Assembly: GCA_020528935.1 (NCBI GenBank)
Contig: JAJDFU010000651.1
Coordinates: forward strand, 1 to 9,190
Length of the DNA: 9,190 nucleotides
Origin: Saprospiraceae bacterium
Lineage (GTDB): Bacteria; Bacteroidota; Bacteroidia; Chitinophagales; Saprospiraceae
Direction of reading: 5' to 3'
The position numbers were made by a program, and so were the translations under genes. Of this stretch, positions 1-6,433 are shown piece after piece (the stretch's first letter is position 1; every line of letters begins with the position of its first letter). The notes below the pieces were generated by a model that was not told where the DNA came from, searched no databases, and was given only the letters and a program-made list of their open reading frames with translations.

Positions 1-125
1 AGGTCCAGCCCGTCGATCAGGGTATCGGTTTGGCTGGGCAGGACGGTGCGTTCGAGGGGTTGCGCCGGCAAAGCGGCCGCACACAGCAAACTCATCAAAA
101 CCGGGTAAAGAAGGCAGCGAAGCAT
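1..125 (-). CDS. Exported protein, N-terminal fragment (runs off the left edge)
   Basis: The minus-strand ATG at 125 opens a frame that stays open to the window edge, giving 41 codons. The first 22 residues form a classical signal peptide: Arg at position 3, a hydrophobic core rich in Leu, and an ALPAQ ending that suggests cleavage near residue 22. The mature part begins PLERTVLPSQTDTLIDGLD, which is too short to assign a family. No Shine-Dalgarno sequence precedes the ATG, as is usual in Bacteroidota. The next gene upstream ends at 375, leaving a 249-base gap, so this gene probably has its own promoter. The signal peptide is seen directly; that the gene is real is inferred from it, because the rest of the product lies outside the window. 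Confidence 0.72.
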   Translation of the reverse strand, partial: MLRCLLYPVLMSLLCAAALPAQPLERTVLPSQTDTLIDGLD

Positions 126-374
126 AGCGTATAATTGGATTTACCTGCTTAGATGCCTCTTTCGCCCGAGAGTTTATACCCCTTGCGAAGTAGTTTGGGC
201 GTTTTCACTACCCCAAACCCTGCGCAATGGGGAATGCTGATCCATGACGATGCTACGGATGTCAGGACAGGGTACGAAATGTTTTGGGAACCATTTCGTC
301 GTCAGGATAGACCGGAATACCCAATAGTACGCCCGGTTTATGCGAGCGAGCTTTTTGAGGCCGGAAAGGCCGGC
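126..374. other. Intergenic region with two inverted repeats
   Basis: No convincing gene is visible in these 249 bases between two minus-strand genes. The stretch holds two perfect inverted repeats: GTTTGGG/CCCAAAC (193-199 and 212-218, 12-base spacer) and ACGAAATG/CATTTCGT (274-281 and 292-299, 10-base spacer). Neither is followed by a T-run on the minus strand, so neither is a textbook terminator. The promoter of the exported protein starting at 125 should lie here; an AT-rich patch at about 126-175 is the only hint. Confidence 0.5.
274..299. repeat. Perfect 8-base inverted repeat ACGAAATG/CATTTCGT
   Basis: The left arm is at 274-281, the spacer of 10 bases at 282-291 and the right arm at 292-299, with no mismatch. 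It lies 75 bases beyond the stop codon of the minus-strand gene ending at 375. It could fold as an mRNA 3' hairpin or serve as a binding site ahead of the gene starting at 125. No T-run follows it on either strand. Confidence 0.5.
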
Positions 375-1097
375 TCATTTCTTCGTGATCGTCTCTTTGC
401 CCTGCTCGTAGTTGTAGTTGGGGGTAGTCCAGGTGGAGGTTGCCTGGTTTTTGTCGGCATCGAATTTGTAGATCTCCAGCCCGTACGAGCCGCCGATGCC
501 CCAAACGCCCACCAGGTTGTTGCCCCGGCGGTAGGCAAACCCCTTGTAGGGCGTGCCGTCGCCCAGGTACCACTCCAGGTGATACATTTCGCCTTCCTTG
601 CGCACCTTGAGGGTGCCTTCGTAGGTTTCGGATGCCCCCATGGCTATGTCGCCCTTGGAGCGCCGGCCCACTACCCGGTACGTGCCTTCTATGCGGCTTC
701 GGTTCAGCTGGCCGGCCAGTAGCTCGGCGCCGACGCCCTGGTGGGAGGTCCAGCTGCCGTTGCCCTGGAGGCCGCCCTTGTCGTTGAGCGCGTACTCCCC
801 CAGGCCGTACCTGTAGGTGTTGATGCCGTAGGCGGCATACATGATATTGGCTTTTTTATCGTACAAACCGGTGCCGGGAAACTGCTGCTTGCCTTTTTCA
901 TCTTCGTACTTGATGTCCCAGTTCAATTTGTAGAGCAGGTTGTTGATGGGTTCCATATTCAGGCTCCCCTCGTAGGCGTCGCCTTCGGGATTTTCCCCTT
1001 CCACCATCCACTCGCCTTCCAGCATGGAGGATTGGGCAGTCAGCACAGCTAATGCAAAGGTGGTAAGAACGAAAAGAACGGAAAGAAATCGCTTCAT
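375..1097 (-). CDS. Secreted protein with two tandem copies of an unrecognised beta-rich domain
   Basis: The 240-residue product starts with a signal peptide (MKRFLSVLFVLTTFALAVLTAQ, cleavage expected near residue 22) and has no lipobox Cys, so it is probably periplasmic, outer-surface or released. The mature part is an internal duplication. Copy 1 (about 26-118) and copy 2 (about 136-226) share the order LEG/IEG, YEGSL/YEGTL, LNW/LEW, a Gly-aromatic stretch with YGI/WGI, and a closing SWTS/TWTT. Each copy is about 90 residues, rich in Gly, Tyr and Trp and poor in Cys, which fits a small beta-sheet or lipocalin-like fold; that fold is inference. A basic tail (KETITKK) ends the chain. I do not recognise the family and assign no function. 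The next upstream gene ends at 1292 with a strong hairpin terminator, so this gene is probably transcribed alone. Confidence 0.85.
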   Translation of the reverse strand: MKRFLSVLFVLTTFALAVLTAQSSMLEGEWMVEGENPEGDAYEGSLNMEPINNLLYKLNWDIKYEDEKGKQQFPGTGLYDKKANIMYAAYGINTYRYGLGEYALNDKGGLQGNGSWTSHQGVGAELLAGQLNRSRIEGTYRVVGRRSKGDIAMGASETYEGTLKVRKEGEMYHLEWYLGDGTPYKGFAYRRGNNLVGVWGIGGSYGLEIYKFDADKNQATSTWTTPNYNYEQGKETITKK

Positions 1098-1200
1098 AAA
1101 CTATTGATGTTTAGGTGTTTCGTGCGTAGTTGCACCTTCCGGTGGCGGCGGAAGATGCCGGCGAAATATTGCCCTCGCCCTTATGGTAAGTAATCTGTTC

Positions 1201-1217
1201 CGCATTTCCAAAATGCG
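1201..1217. repeat. Short hairpin CGCATTT-CCA-AAATGCG
   Basis: Seven perfect base pairs around a 3-base loop lie between the terminator of the VWA gene and the gene starting at 1097. Its position fits an operator or an mRNA leader structure, but no family can be named. It may also be chance. Confidence 0.35.
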
Positions 1218-1254
1218 CATCCAATGACTTGGCCGCCTACAGGAAGAAACCCGA

Positions 1255-1286
1255 GGGAAGTCCCCGTGGCAGCCCGGGGACTCCCC
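1255..1286 (-). terminator. Strong hairpin terminator after the VWA lipoprotein gene
   Basis: Two 12-base arms (1255-1266 and 1275-1286) enclose an 8-base loop, starting only 5 bases past the TAA stop at 1292-1294. Read on the minus strand, all 12 positions pair, one as a G-U wobble; read on the plus strand the same position is an A-C mismatch. The structure is therefore better as minus-strand RNA, which matches the direction of the gene. It is followed by TCGGGTTTCTTCC, only moderately T-rich, so termination may be partly hairpin-driven or the stem may mainly protect the mRNA end. Confidence 0.65.
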
Positions 1287-1291
1287 GCCCT

Positions 1292-2299
1292 TTACTTGGG
1301 GCTTGCCCGTATTACAAACCGGAGCCGGGCCGGGTCGTCCTCGGGGATGATCTGGCGGTTGCGCAGGTAGGTGAGGTTGTACACGTTGGCGATGGAGTTG
1401 GAGAAGCTGCCGAACACCTGCCCCACCTCATCAATGGTGTTTGGAAAGACGGCTATGCCGCCGTTGGCGGCCAGCGTTTCCAGCACCGGTCGATCCACGC
1501 CCCCGTTGCCCTCGAAGCCTATGGTGAAGCTGTTCACCTTGATGTTGTTGGTATCCTGGGTGAGCTTGTCGTACAGAAAGCCGGGGGTGAACTGGGGGTC
1601 GGAATTGTTGTCGGTGCCGTCGGTAAAGGTGACCACGGCCTTACCCTCCGCATCGCTGTCCTGCAGCAGGTCGATGCCCATATTGATCGCCTCGTAGAGG
1701 GTGGTGAAGGGCCCCTGCTCCATGCCTTCGATGTAGGAGCGCAGGGTGTCCCGGTTGTTGGTCAGCGGAAGGTAGTCGATGAGGTCGGAAAAATTGACGA
1801 GGCCGATCTCAGTGGAGGGGGAGGCGATGAGCACGCTGTCGATGAAGTCGTTGGCAAAGGCCTTGACCGTTTCAAAATCATCGCCCAGAGATGCACTGGC
1901 ATCCAGCACCAGCACCACGTCCAGGTCCTCGATCAGTTCGTAGGACATGATGAACTCCACGTCCTCCTTCCAGTCGTTGATGTCGTCGCGAAACTCGTAG
2001 GCCGTGATCTCCTCGATCTCGTAGTTGATGTTGTCGTTGTTGATCAGGCGCACGTTGTCGATCACCACATTAGTGAGGTTGGGGGGCACGGCAAAGCCGC
2101 CGAAGGTTTTGGAAAAGTCGATGCGCACCTCCGGCGAAGAGGCCTGGTCGTCGAAGCGGATTTCCGGATTGTCGCCGTTGGGATTCCAGAAGTCGATATA
2201 CATCTCGAATTCGTTGAGGCGGGGGCCTTCGTCGTCCTTTTGGCAGGACAGGGTCAAAGCCGTCAGGGCAAGGAGCAGGAAGATCGGATGGCGTGTCAT
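1292..2299 (-). CDS. VWA-domain (von Willebrand factor A) lipoprotein
   Basis: I chose the ATG at 2299 because it starts a clean lipoprotein signal (MTRHPIFLLLALTALTLSC, lipobox LTLSC, lipidated Cys19) followed by the acidic QKDDEG stretch typical of surface-sorted Bacteroidota lipoproteins. The open frame continues upstream to 2437, but that extension is low-complexity and would bury the signal. Residues 20-125 form a domain I do not recognise, with several Asp/Asn-rich segments. The VWA domain spans about 127-310: the metal-ion-dependent adhesion site is intact, with DASAS (D133, S135, S137), a Thr at 199/200 in GPFTTLYEAI and the TFTDGTD segment (D227). Such domains bind a protein or sugar partner through a divalent cation. 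The chain ends soon after the domain, at residue 335. The partner cannot be told; the neighbouring oxidase gives no mechanistic link. Confidence 0.9.
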   Translation of the reverse strand: MTRHPIFLLLALTALTLSCQKDDEGPRLNEFEMYIDFWNPNGDNPEIRFDDQASSPEVRIDFSKTFGGFAVPPNLTNVVIDNVRLINNDNINYEIEEITAYEFRDDINDWKEDVEFIMSYELIEDLDVVLVLDASASLGDDFETVKAFANDFIDSVLIASPSTEIGLVNFSDLIDYLPLTNNRDTLRSYIEGMEQGPFTTLYEAINMGIDLLQDSDAEGKAVVTFTDGTDNNSDPQFTPGFLYDKLTQDTNNIKVNSFTIGFEGNGGVDRPVLETLAANGGIAVFPNTIDEVGQVFGSFSNSIANVYNLTYLRNRQIIPEDDPARLRFVIRASPK

Positions 2300-2399
2300 G
2301 CGGTTAGGTTTTTGGATGAACCATTCAACGTTTTCGCAGCGCGAAAGATTGCCCGGCTGCACGGATGTCGAAGTGCACTGAGCCACCCCAAACGCAGTA

Positions 2400-2420
2400 C
2401 AAACCGACCGCGGCGGTTTG
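2400..2420. repeat. Hairpin CAAACCG/CGGTTTG after the lactone oxidase gene
   Basis: A perfect 7-base inverted repeat with a 7-base loop (ACCGCGG) begins 23 bases past the stop of the oxidase gene ending at 2444. It lies 100 bases before the VWA start. There is no T-run on the minus strand, so it may be a weak terminator, a processing hairpin or a binding site for regulation of the VWA gene. Confidence 0.4.
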
Positions 2421-2443
2421 GGAATACCCCAACCCATGTTGCG

Positions 2444-3958
2444 TCAGACAAAGGCGACCGGCTGGTCCACCAAGCCGGCCCGAAGGATGAAATCGCTGAG
2501 GAAGGTGCCTTTGGGGTCCAGTTCCTTTTGTACGGCTCGCCAGCGCGCCAGCCGGTCGCCCAGGTGGTCCTGTGTAAAAGTGGTATCCTCGTACAGGCGC
2601 TCGTTGATCTTGCCCCAGTGGGGGATGCCGCCCAGGTCCATCATCCGCTCCTGATAGGCGGCCAGGATGGCACGGTCGCCCCGGATGTTTCTCAGCAGGG
2701 GCACGTCCAGGAAGAAGGTCTTGCGGCCGTAGGTGGGCGACAGCAGGGCGCGCGAGGCCTGAACGAAGCGCACGGAGAGGAAGGAAGACTGATAGTACCC
2801 CTGCGTTTGGGCCAGCTGATCTACCAGCTGAAAGGCGGCCTCCAGGGCGCCCACGAGGAGGTCGGCCCGCACCTCAAAGGCAAATTCCGAGCTGATGCCC
2901 CGCCCGGCCACTGCACTGCCCGACTGGAAGAGCACCCGGTAGCTCCGGCCCGTAAAGGTGAGATCCTTGGTAAACTTCAGGGCCGTCTGTATGCGCCCCG
3001 GCGCTTTTTCGGGCCTGCGGTTGAGGGTGCGGATGGTCCACTCGATCAGCTTTTCCAGGCCGCCCCCGATGCTGGACAGCAGGTTGCGAAAATGGGCGTT
3101 CAGCCCCTTGGGGCGGTCTGCCTTGTCGATAATCCACTGCCGGGTGAGGGCGCAGAGGTGATCGCCGTCTATCGGATAGGGGTTAATGCGAAAGCCCATG
3201 AAGTCGGTCTGTTCTACCTCCGTCAGGAAGCGGCCCTCCAGGATGGCCCGGCGCAGTTCGGTCCAGGACATGAGGTCGCGCCGCTCCTTCATCCAGAAGG
3301 TCTCCTCCACCTCCAGCACCAGTTCGTACACGATGCCCATGGCGCCCAGGCTGAGCACGGTGCTGTAGAAGGTGTCGTCATCCTGGATGAGGCGGATGTA
3401 GCCGTCCTCCGGGGGCTGTTCGGGATCGGTGATGCCGTCGGTGGGCTCGATCTGATAGTACATGCCGCCGCCGCCCACCAGGCGGATGGCGCGGATCATG
3501 TCGGGGAAGGCCGGCTTGTTGATCCCCGAGCCGTGGGTGCCGGTCATGAGCGCACCGGAGACGGTCTGGTAATCCACTGCGCCCATGTTGGGCAGGGCCA
3601 GATCCATGCGTTTCAGCAGGCGGTTGAGCCTGCGGATGGTGGTGCCGGCCTGCACGGCCACCAGCAAGCGGTCTCGGTGCCCGGCTTTCAGGCGATCGGG
3701 ATCCACCCGCTCCACGCCTTCCAGGTGCTCCATGCCCAGCAGATAGTCATCTTCAACGGCTACCTCCGAATAGGAATGGCCCGAGCCTACGGCCCGCACG
3801 CGCAGGCCGTCTCGCTCCGCTACCTGTACAATGGCCGAAATGTGCTCGCGATGGCGGGGAAAGAAGATGCGCCGGGGAGTTACCTCCACATTGCGGGTGG
3901 CGTTTCGCCAGGTGAAATCTTCCTTGGAGATCTCCAGCAGGGAATCGGGTAGGGACAT
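2444..3958 (-). CDS. FAD-dependent sugar-lactone oxidase (D-arabinono-1,4-lactone / L-gulonolactone oxidase family)
   Basis: The 504-residue product has the VAO-type flavoprotein layout. An N-terminal FAD-binding domain (about 20-215) carries VGSGHSYSE with His61, the position where lactone and alditol oxidases of this family commonly bind FAD covalently, then AGTTIRRLN (104-112) and GTHGSG (140-145). The C-terminal ALO-type domain (about 225-495) contains FRINPYP (256-262), the HWGK signature (447-450) and LDPKGTFLSDF (480-490). Family members oxidise sugar-1,4-lactones or sugar alcohols, passing electrons to O2 or another acceptor; the substrate here cannot be decided from sequence. There is no signal peptide, so the enzyme is probably cytoplasmic. 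The length is normal for the family. The ATG at 3958 fits the family's N-terminus; no Shine-Dalgarno sequence is seen. Function at family level is secure, the exact substrate is not. Confidence 0.94.
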   Translation of the reverse strand: MSLPDSLLEISKEDFTWRNATRNVEVTPRRIFFPRHREHISAIVQVAERDGLRVRAVGSGHSYSEVAVEDDYLLGMEHLEGVERVDPDRLKAGHRDRLLVAVQAGTTIRRLNRLLKRMDLALPNMGAVDYQTVSGALMTGTHGSGINKPAFPDMIRAIRLVGGGGMYYQIEPTDGITDPEQPPEDGYIRLIQDDDTFYSTVLSLGAMGIVYELVLEVEETFWMKERRDLMSWTELRRAILEGRFLTEVEQTDFMGFRINPYPIDGDHLCALTRQWIIDKADRPKGLNAHFRNLLSSIGGGLEKLIEWTIRTLNRRPEKAPGRIQTALKFTKDLTFTGRSYRVLFQSGSAVAGRGISSEFAFEVRADLLVGALEAAFQLVDQLAQTQGYYQSSFLSVRFVQASRALLSPTYGRKTFFLDVPLLRNIRGDRAILAAYQERMMDLGGIPHWGKINERLYEDTTFTQDHLGDRLARWRAVQKELDPKGTFLSDFILRAGLVDQPVAFV

Positions 3959-4088
3959 AATCGGTCTGGTTTATAGAGGTCTGAATAGAGTATAGGATAA
4001 TTTAATTGGCAAAAGTTACATATAAAAATAAATTCGTCGGAGTGCATGGAAAAAAATTGATCCCGCATTTCCACATATACTCTGATTA

Positions 4089-4120
4089 GCTCGCCAAAGT
4101 GCCGGATGCTCGCCAAGTGC
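4089..4120. repeat. Direct repeat GCTCGCCAA(A)GTGC
   Basis: GCTCGCCAAAGTGC (4089-4102) is repeated as GCTCGCCAAGTGC (4108-4120), with one A missing and 5 bases between the copies. The start-to-start distance is 19 bases, close to two helical turns, which would suit a pair of sites for a transcription factor in this shared promoter region. It may equally be a local duplication. Confidence 0.5.
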
Positions 4121-4213
4121 TGGCCTGTATATGGTAAGCCGAACAGCACAGGCAAAGCGATGATTCGCAGTAAAATGCAGGGGATTCACCCTTCATCTTT
4201 TCGAGGAGCCAGC

Positions 4214-4241
4214 TTGAATAAACAGAAAATTCATATTTTTA
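4214..4241 (+). promoter_or_regulatory. Possible Bacteroidota-type promoter for the lipoprotein pair
   Basis: TTG at 4214-4216 is followed after 17 bases by TATTTTTA (4234-4241), one base off the TAnnTTTG -7 element known from Bacteroidota. The ATG at 4269 lies 27 bases further on. The region is so AT-rich that chance matches are likely, and a TATAAC at 4240-4245 could serve instead. Confidence 0.3.
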
Positions 4242-4268
4242 TAACTATACAATCGGCTAATAAATTAT

Positions 4269-5870
4269 ATGATGACACATTATAAATTTTGTGCTATTTT
4301 CTTCTTATTTGTTCTCGTATTGTTCCTTTCTACCTGTAGGCGCTATCTCTCCCCGGACTTCAGGCAAATCTACCAGGACTACAATGCAATTATCCACAGC
4401 GATACCAGTCAACTGGCTTTCCTGAAAGTGCATATGAAGAACGGGGAAGTAGCGGTGCTCACCAATTGGACGGTTGACGAGGAGCTTGAACGGATCTCGG
4501 GGCAGGGAAAGTTATATGACTTCAACCGAAATGTATTAATGGATAGTACATTTTCCCTGCCGTTAGAGGAAATTGCCCTGATGGAAACGAATCAAATGGA
4601 TATGATCCAGTCCAGGGACGGGGGCAGGATAGCGGGCATGATCATTCTGACGGGAGTGAATGTCGGTCTGCTGATTTATTGCGTGTCCAACCCGAAAGCC
4701 TGCTTTGGTTCCTGCCCTACCTTCTACGTGGATGAAAACGCCCCTCTGCAGGCCGTAAATGCCGAAGGCTTCTCGTCCTCGATCGCCCCCGCCCTAGAAA
4801 AAAGAGACCTGGATGCCCTGCAGTACAGCACATCCGACACGCACTTTTCCCTGAGCATGAGAAATGAGGCCCTGGAGACACACGTTGTCAATCAGCTCGT
4901 TCTGCACGCCGTGCCCAAGAAAAAGGACGAACACGTTTTTCACGATAAGGCAGGCAATTTCTATCGCTGTGCTAAGCGGCTTATGGCCCCTCTGCCGACC
5001 CCCGGCCTCCGGCCGGAGGTGTATGAGGCCGTTTGCTCCAGAGGTGGGCTGGAGTATTTCTCCGTCACGGACTCGTTCGACCTGGCAGCACAGGAAGAGC
5101 ATGTTTTTGAATTCGAAGTCCCTGCCGGGAAAGACCGCCTCGGCTTATTGCTCAATTTCCGGCAATCGCTGGTCACCACCTTTCTGCTGTACAGCGGCTT
5201 GTCGTACATGGGAGACGAAGCTGCTGACTTCTTAGCCAAAGCCGAGACCAACCAGAAGATCCGAAAAGCTTTAGGCAGCCCCTTTGACCGCATGGGACCG
5301 ATCCAACTGTTTTACTGGAATGAACAAAAGCACAAATGGATCCTTTTCGAAGCCCTGCACGAAACAGGGCCGATTGCCACAAACACCGTCCTCGCTCCCC
5401 TTCCCCCGCACCCCCTGGTGCCGGGGCAAACCATAAAAAACAAGGTCAACATGACAAAAGGCTTTTGGCGGCTGAACTATCTGGCCTTGGCCTCCATTCA
5501 GTCCCCTGTCAGTTCGCGGATTGTACTCCCGCATAGCTTGGCGATAAGGGCCGGAGGAAACGTTGCACTGGAGGAGGTATTGCAGGACGACGATCAATAC
5601 CTGATCTCCCTGCCGGGTGATCACTACCGGTTTTCCTTCCGGCTTCCGGAGCTTGGGCCGGAGGACGAGCACGAGCTGTTCCTGGCTTCCAAGGGCTACT
5701 ACCTGGAGTGGATCCGGCGGGAATGGATGAAGGGAAAGGACATCCCGAAGCTCAAAAAGATCCTGCTCGGCAACAAAAACGCCTGGAAGGCATTGGCCGT
5801 CGAGTATAAGGAAATGGAGCACGAAATGGAGGAGGTATTCTGGAATTCGGCCATACGAGAAATGCAATGA
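4269..5870 (+). CDS. Uncharacterised lipoprotein-like membrane protein with CFGSCPTFYV motif
   Basis: The 533-residue product starts with a hydrophobic signal (about 6-22) ending FLSTC; Cys23 is a likely lipidation site, though Thr at -1 is unusual for a lipobox. Residues 45-115 form a globular segment (NGEVAVLTNW, SGQGKLYDFNRN). A second hydrophobic stretch (121-138, GMIILTGVNVGLLIYC) leads straight into a Cys-rich motif with C138, C145 and C149 (PKACFGSCPTFYV) and GFSSSIAPALEKRDLDAL. From memory, proteins with this FGSCPTFY pattern recur in Bacteroidota as hypothetical proteins; I know of no function. The rest (about 200-533) has no recognised domain, is rich in aromatic residues (GYYLEWIRREWM, 476-487) and ends in a charged helix. 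Either of two consecutive ATGs could start it. It overlaps the next gene by four bases, so the two products are probably made together and may interact in the envelope. Confidence 0.88.
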   Translation: MMTHYKFCAIFFLFVLVLFLSTCRRYLSPDFRQIYQDYNAIIHSDTSQLAFLKVHMKNGEVAVLTNWTVDEELERISGQGKLYDFNRNVLMDSTFSLPLEEIALMETNQMDMIQSRDGGRIAGMIILTGVNVGLLIYCVSNPKACFGSCPTFYVDENAPLQAVNAEGFSSSIAPALEKRDLDALQYSTSDTHFSLSMRNEALETHVVNQLVLHAVPKKKDEHVFHDKAGNFYRCAKRLMAPLPTPGLRPEVYEAVCSRGGLEYFSVTDSFDLAAQEEHVFEFEVPAGKDRLGLLLNFRQSLVTTFLLYSGLSYMGDEAADFLAKAETNQKIRKALGSPFDRMGPIQLFYWNEQKHKWILFEALHETGPIATNTVLAPLPPHPLVPGQTIKNKVNMTKGFWRLNYLALASIQSPVSSRIVLPHSLAIRAGGNVALEEVLQDDDQYLISLPGDHYRFSFRLPELGPEDEHELFLASKGYYLEWIRREWMKGKDIPKLKKILLGNKNAWKALAVEYKEMEHEMEEVFWNSAIREMQ

Positions 5871-6394
5871 AATATACCATGCTAAGATCTGCTACCTGGG
5901 CTGTGTGCATTCTCTTCTTGACCGGTTGCAAAAGCCCCTACAACTTATCTTCCCCTAAAGAATTTCCTTTTCACGTCAAAGGACTTGTCCTGGAATGGAA
6001 AACGGGAAAGCCCGGTAAAATGCTTCACGGAGAGATCCTGGAAGTCACCGATTCCAACCTGACTGTCCTGCTGGTGGAAGGGACCTATGATTTGCAGGTG
6101 ATCCCGAGAACGGATCTCGAAAAAGCAGATATTCTGGTCGCCACCACCAGCGATTCTCCTAAATCCTTTGCCATCTGGACAGCCCTGCTTAACCTAATGC
6201 CATTAGGCCATGGATTTTTTGGGATTCTTACTATACCCGTTAACCTCAGTACCTCCATTCCTTTGGCCGTTGATGCCTCAGCAGGCACATATCGCCTGAA
6301 ATTTCCGAGGGATGTTCCCTGGAGCGATCTCCACAAGTTTGCTCGGTTCCCGCAGGGTATACCCGCTAGCATCAACCTGACCAGCCTGAAGTGA
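5867..6394 (+). CDS. Small lipoprotein translationally coupled to the upstream gene
   Basis: The ATG lies inside the stop codon of the preceding gene (ATGA, 5867-5870), the classical arrangement for translational coupling. The 175-residue product has a lipoprotein signal with lipobox FLTGC and lipidated Cys21. Residues 36-90 look like a small beta domain (LHGEILEVTDSNLTVLL). A hydrophobic segment follows (about 101-133, WTALLNLMPLGHGFFGILTI then PVNLSTSIPLAV), long enough to enter the membrane. The C-terminus carries FPRDVPWSDLHKFARFPQGIP (split by sense: 146-153 and 154-166), of which ARFPQGIP looks like a conserved element I have seen in small Bacteroidota proteins of unknown role. Function unknown. 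Both members of the pair combine a lipidated N-terminus with an internal hydrophobic segment, which suggests a shared membrane complex; that is inference. Confidence 0.87.
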   Translation: MKYTMLRSATWAVCILFLTGCKSPYNLSSPKEFPFHVKGLVLEWKTGKPGKMLHGEILEVTDSNLTVLLVEGTYDLQVIPRTDLEKADILVATTSDSPKSFAIWTALLNLMPLGHGFFGILTIPVNLSTSIPLAVDASAGTYRLKFPRDVPWSDLHKFARFPQGIPASINLTSLK

Positions 6395-6399
6395 TGAGC

Positions 6400-6425
6400 G
6401 GCCGGGCACTGGTGCGCTGGCGGCC
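6400..6425. terminator. Possible weak bidirectional terminator between convergent genes
   Basis: The 39 bases between the convergent stops at 6394 and 6434 hold GGCCG/CGGCC (6400-6404 and 6421-6425), with a small inner repeat GCAC/GTGC (6406-6409 and 6412-6415). The stem is interrupted and no T-run follows on either side, so the call is weak and rests mainly on position. Confidence 0.28.
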
Positions 6426-6433
6426 ACCTTCTC

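Larger units (their letters stand above)
1098..1291. other. Intergenic region with leader hairpins and an upstream terminator
   Basis: This 194-base gap carries the terminator of the VWA gene (1255-1286) and the leader of the gene starting at 1097. Two further hairpins are visible: CGCATTT/AAATGCG with a 3-base loop (1201-1217), and CTTCCG/CGGAAG with a 7-base loop (1136-1154). The second lies in the probable 5' leader, 39 bases before the ATG. No open frame of note and no promoter that I can defend are seen. Confidence 0.5.
3959..4268. other. AT-rich divergent intergenic region
   Basis: These 310 bases separate the divergent starts at 3958 (minus) and 4269 (plus) and must hold both promoters. 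The stretch is far more AT-rich than the coding sequence around it (20 G or C in the 60 bases 4021-4080). It contains an imperfect direct repeat at 4089-4120 and a possible plus-strand promoter at 4214-4241. On the minus strand, TTTTGCC and TATACT elements occur ahead of the oxidase start, but their spacing is poor and I do not call them a promoter. A minus-strand open frame runs from 4155 into the oxidase gene in another frame; it shows no recognisable domain. Confidence 0.6.

Noticed and set aside
351..378. CCGG-rich hairpin at the stop of the gene ending at 375 as a terminator
   Set aside because: The stem is only CCGG/CCGG with a bulge, and the T-run lies on the wrong side for a minus-strand gene.
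153..722. A 189-codon plus-strand open frame overlapping the duplicated-domain gene
   Set aside because: Most of it is antisense to a gene with a signal peptide and an internal duplication; the remainder covers an intergenic stretch with inverted repeats. No signal or domain.
2300..2437. N-terminal extension of the VWA protein to an upstream ATG at 2437
   Set aside because: The ATG at 2299 begins a perfect lipoprotein signal. The extension lacks family features, would place the signal 46 residues inside, and overlaps the hairpin at 2400-2420.
1229..3952. A 907-codon plus-strand open frame antisense to the VWA and oxidase genes
   Set aside because: It lies opposite two genes with clear families and intact active-site motifs. 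Its translation is a His/Val/Gly/Gln-rich shadow without signal, domain or motif, as expected opposite GC-rich coding DNA that avoids stops in that frame.
3880..4155. A 91-codon minus-strand frame overlapping the start of the oxidase gene
   Set aside because: It enters the oxidase gene in a different frame, has no recognisable domain, and its unique part is AT-rich intergenic DNA with the direct repeat.
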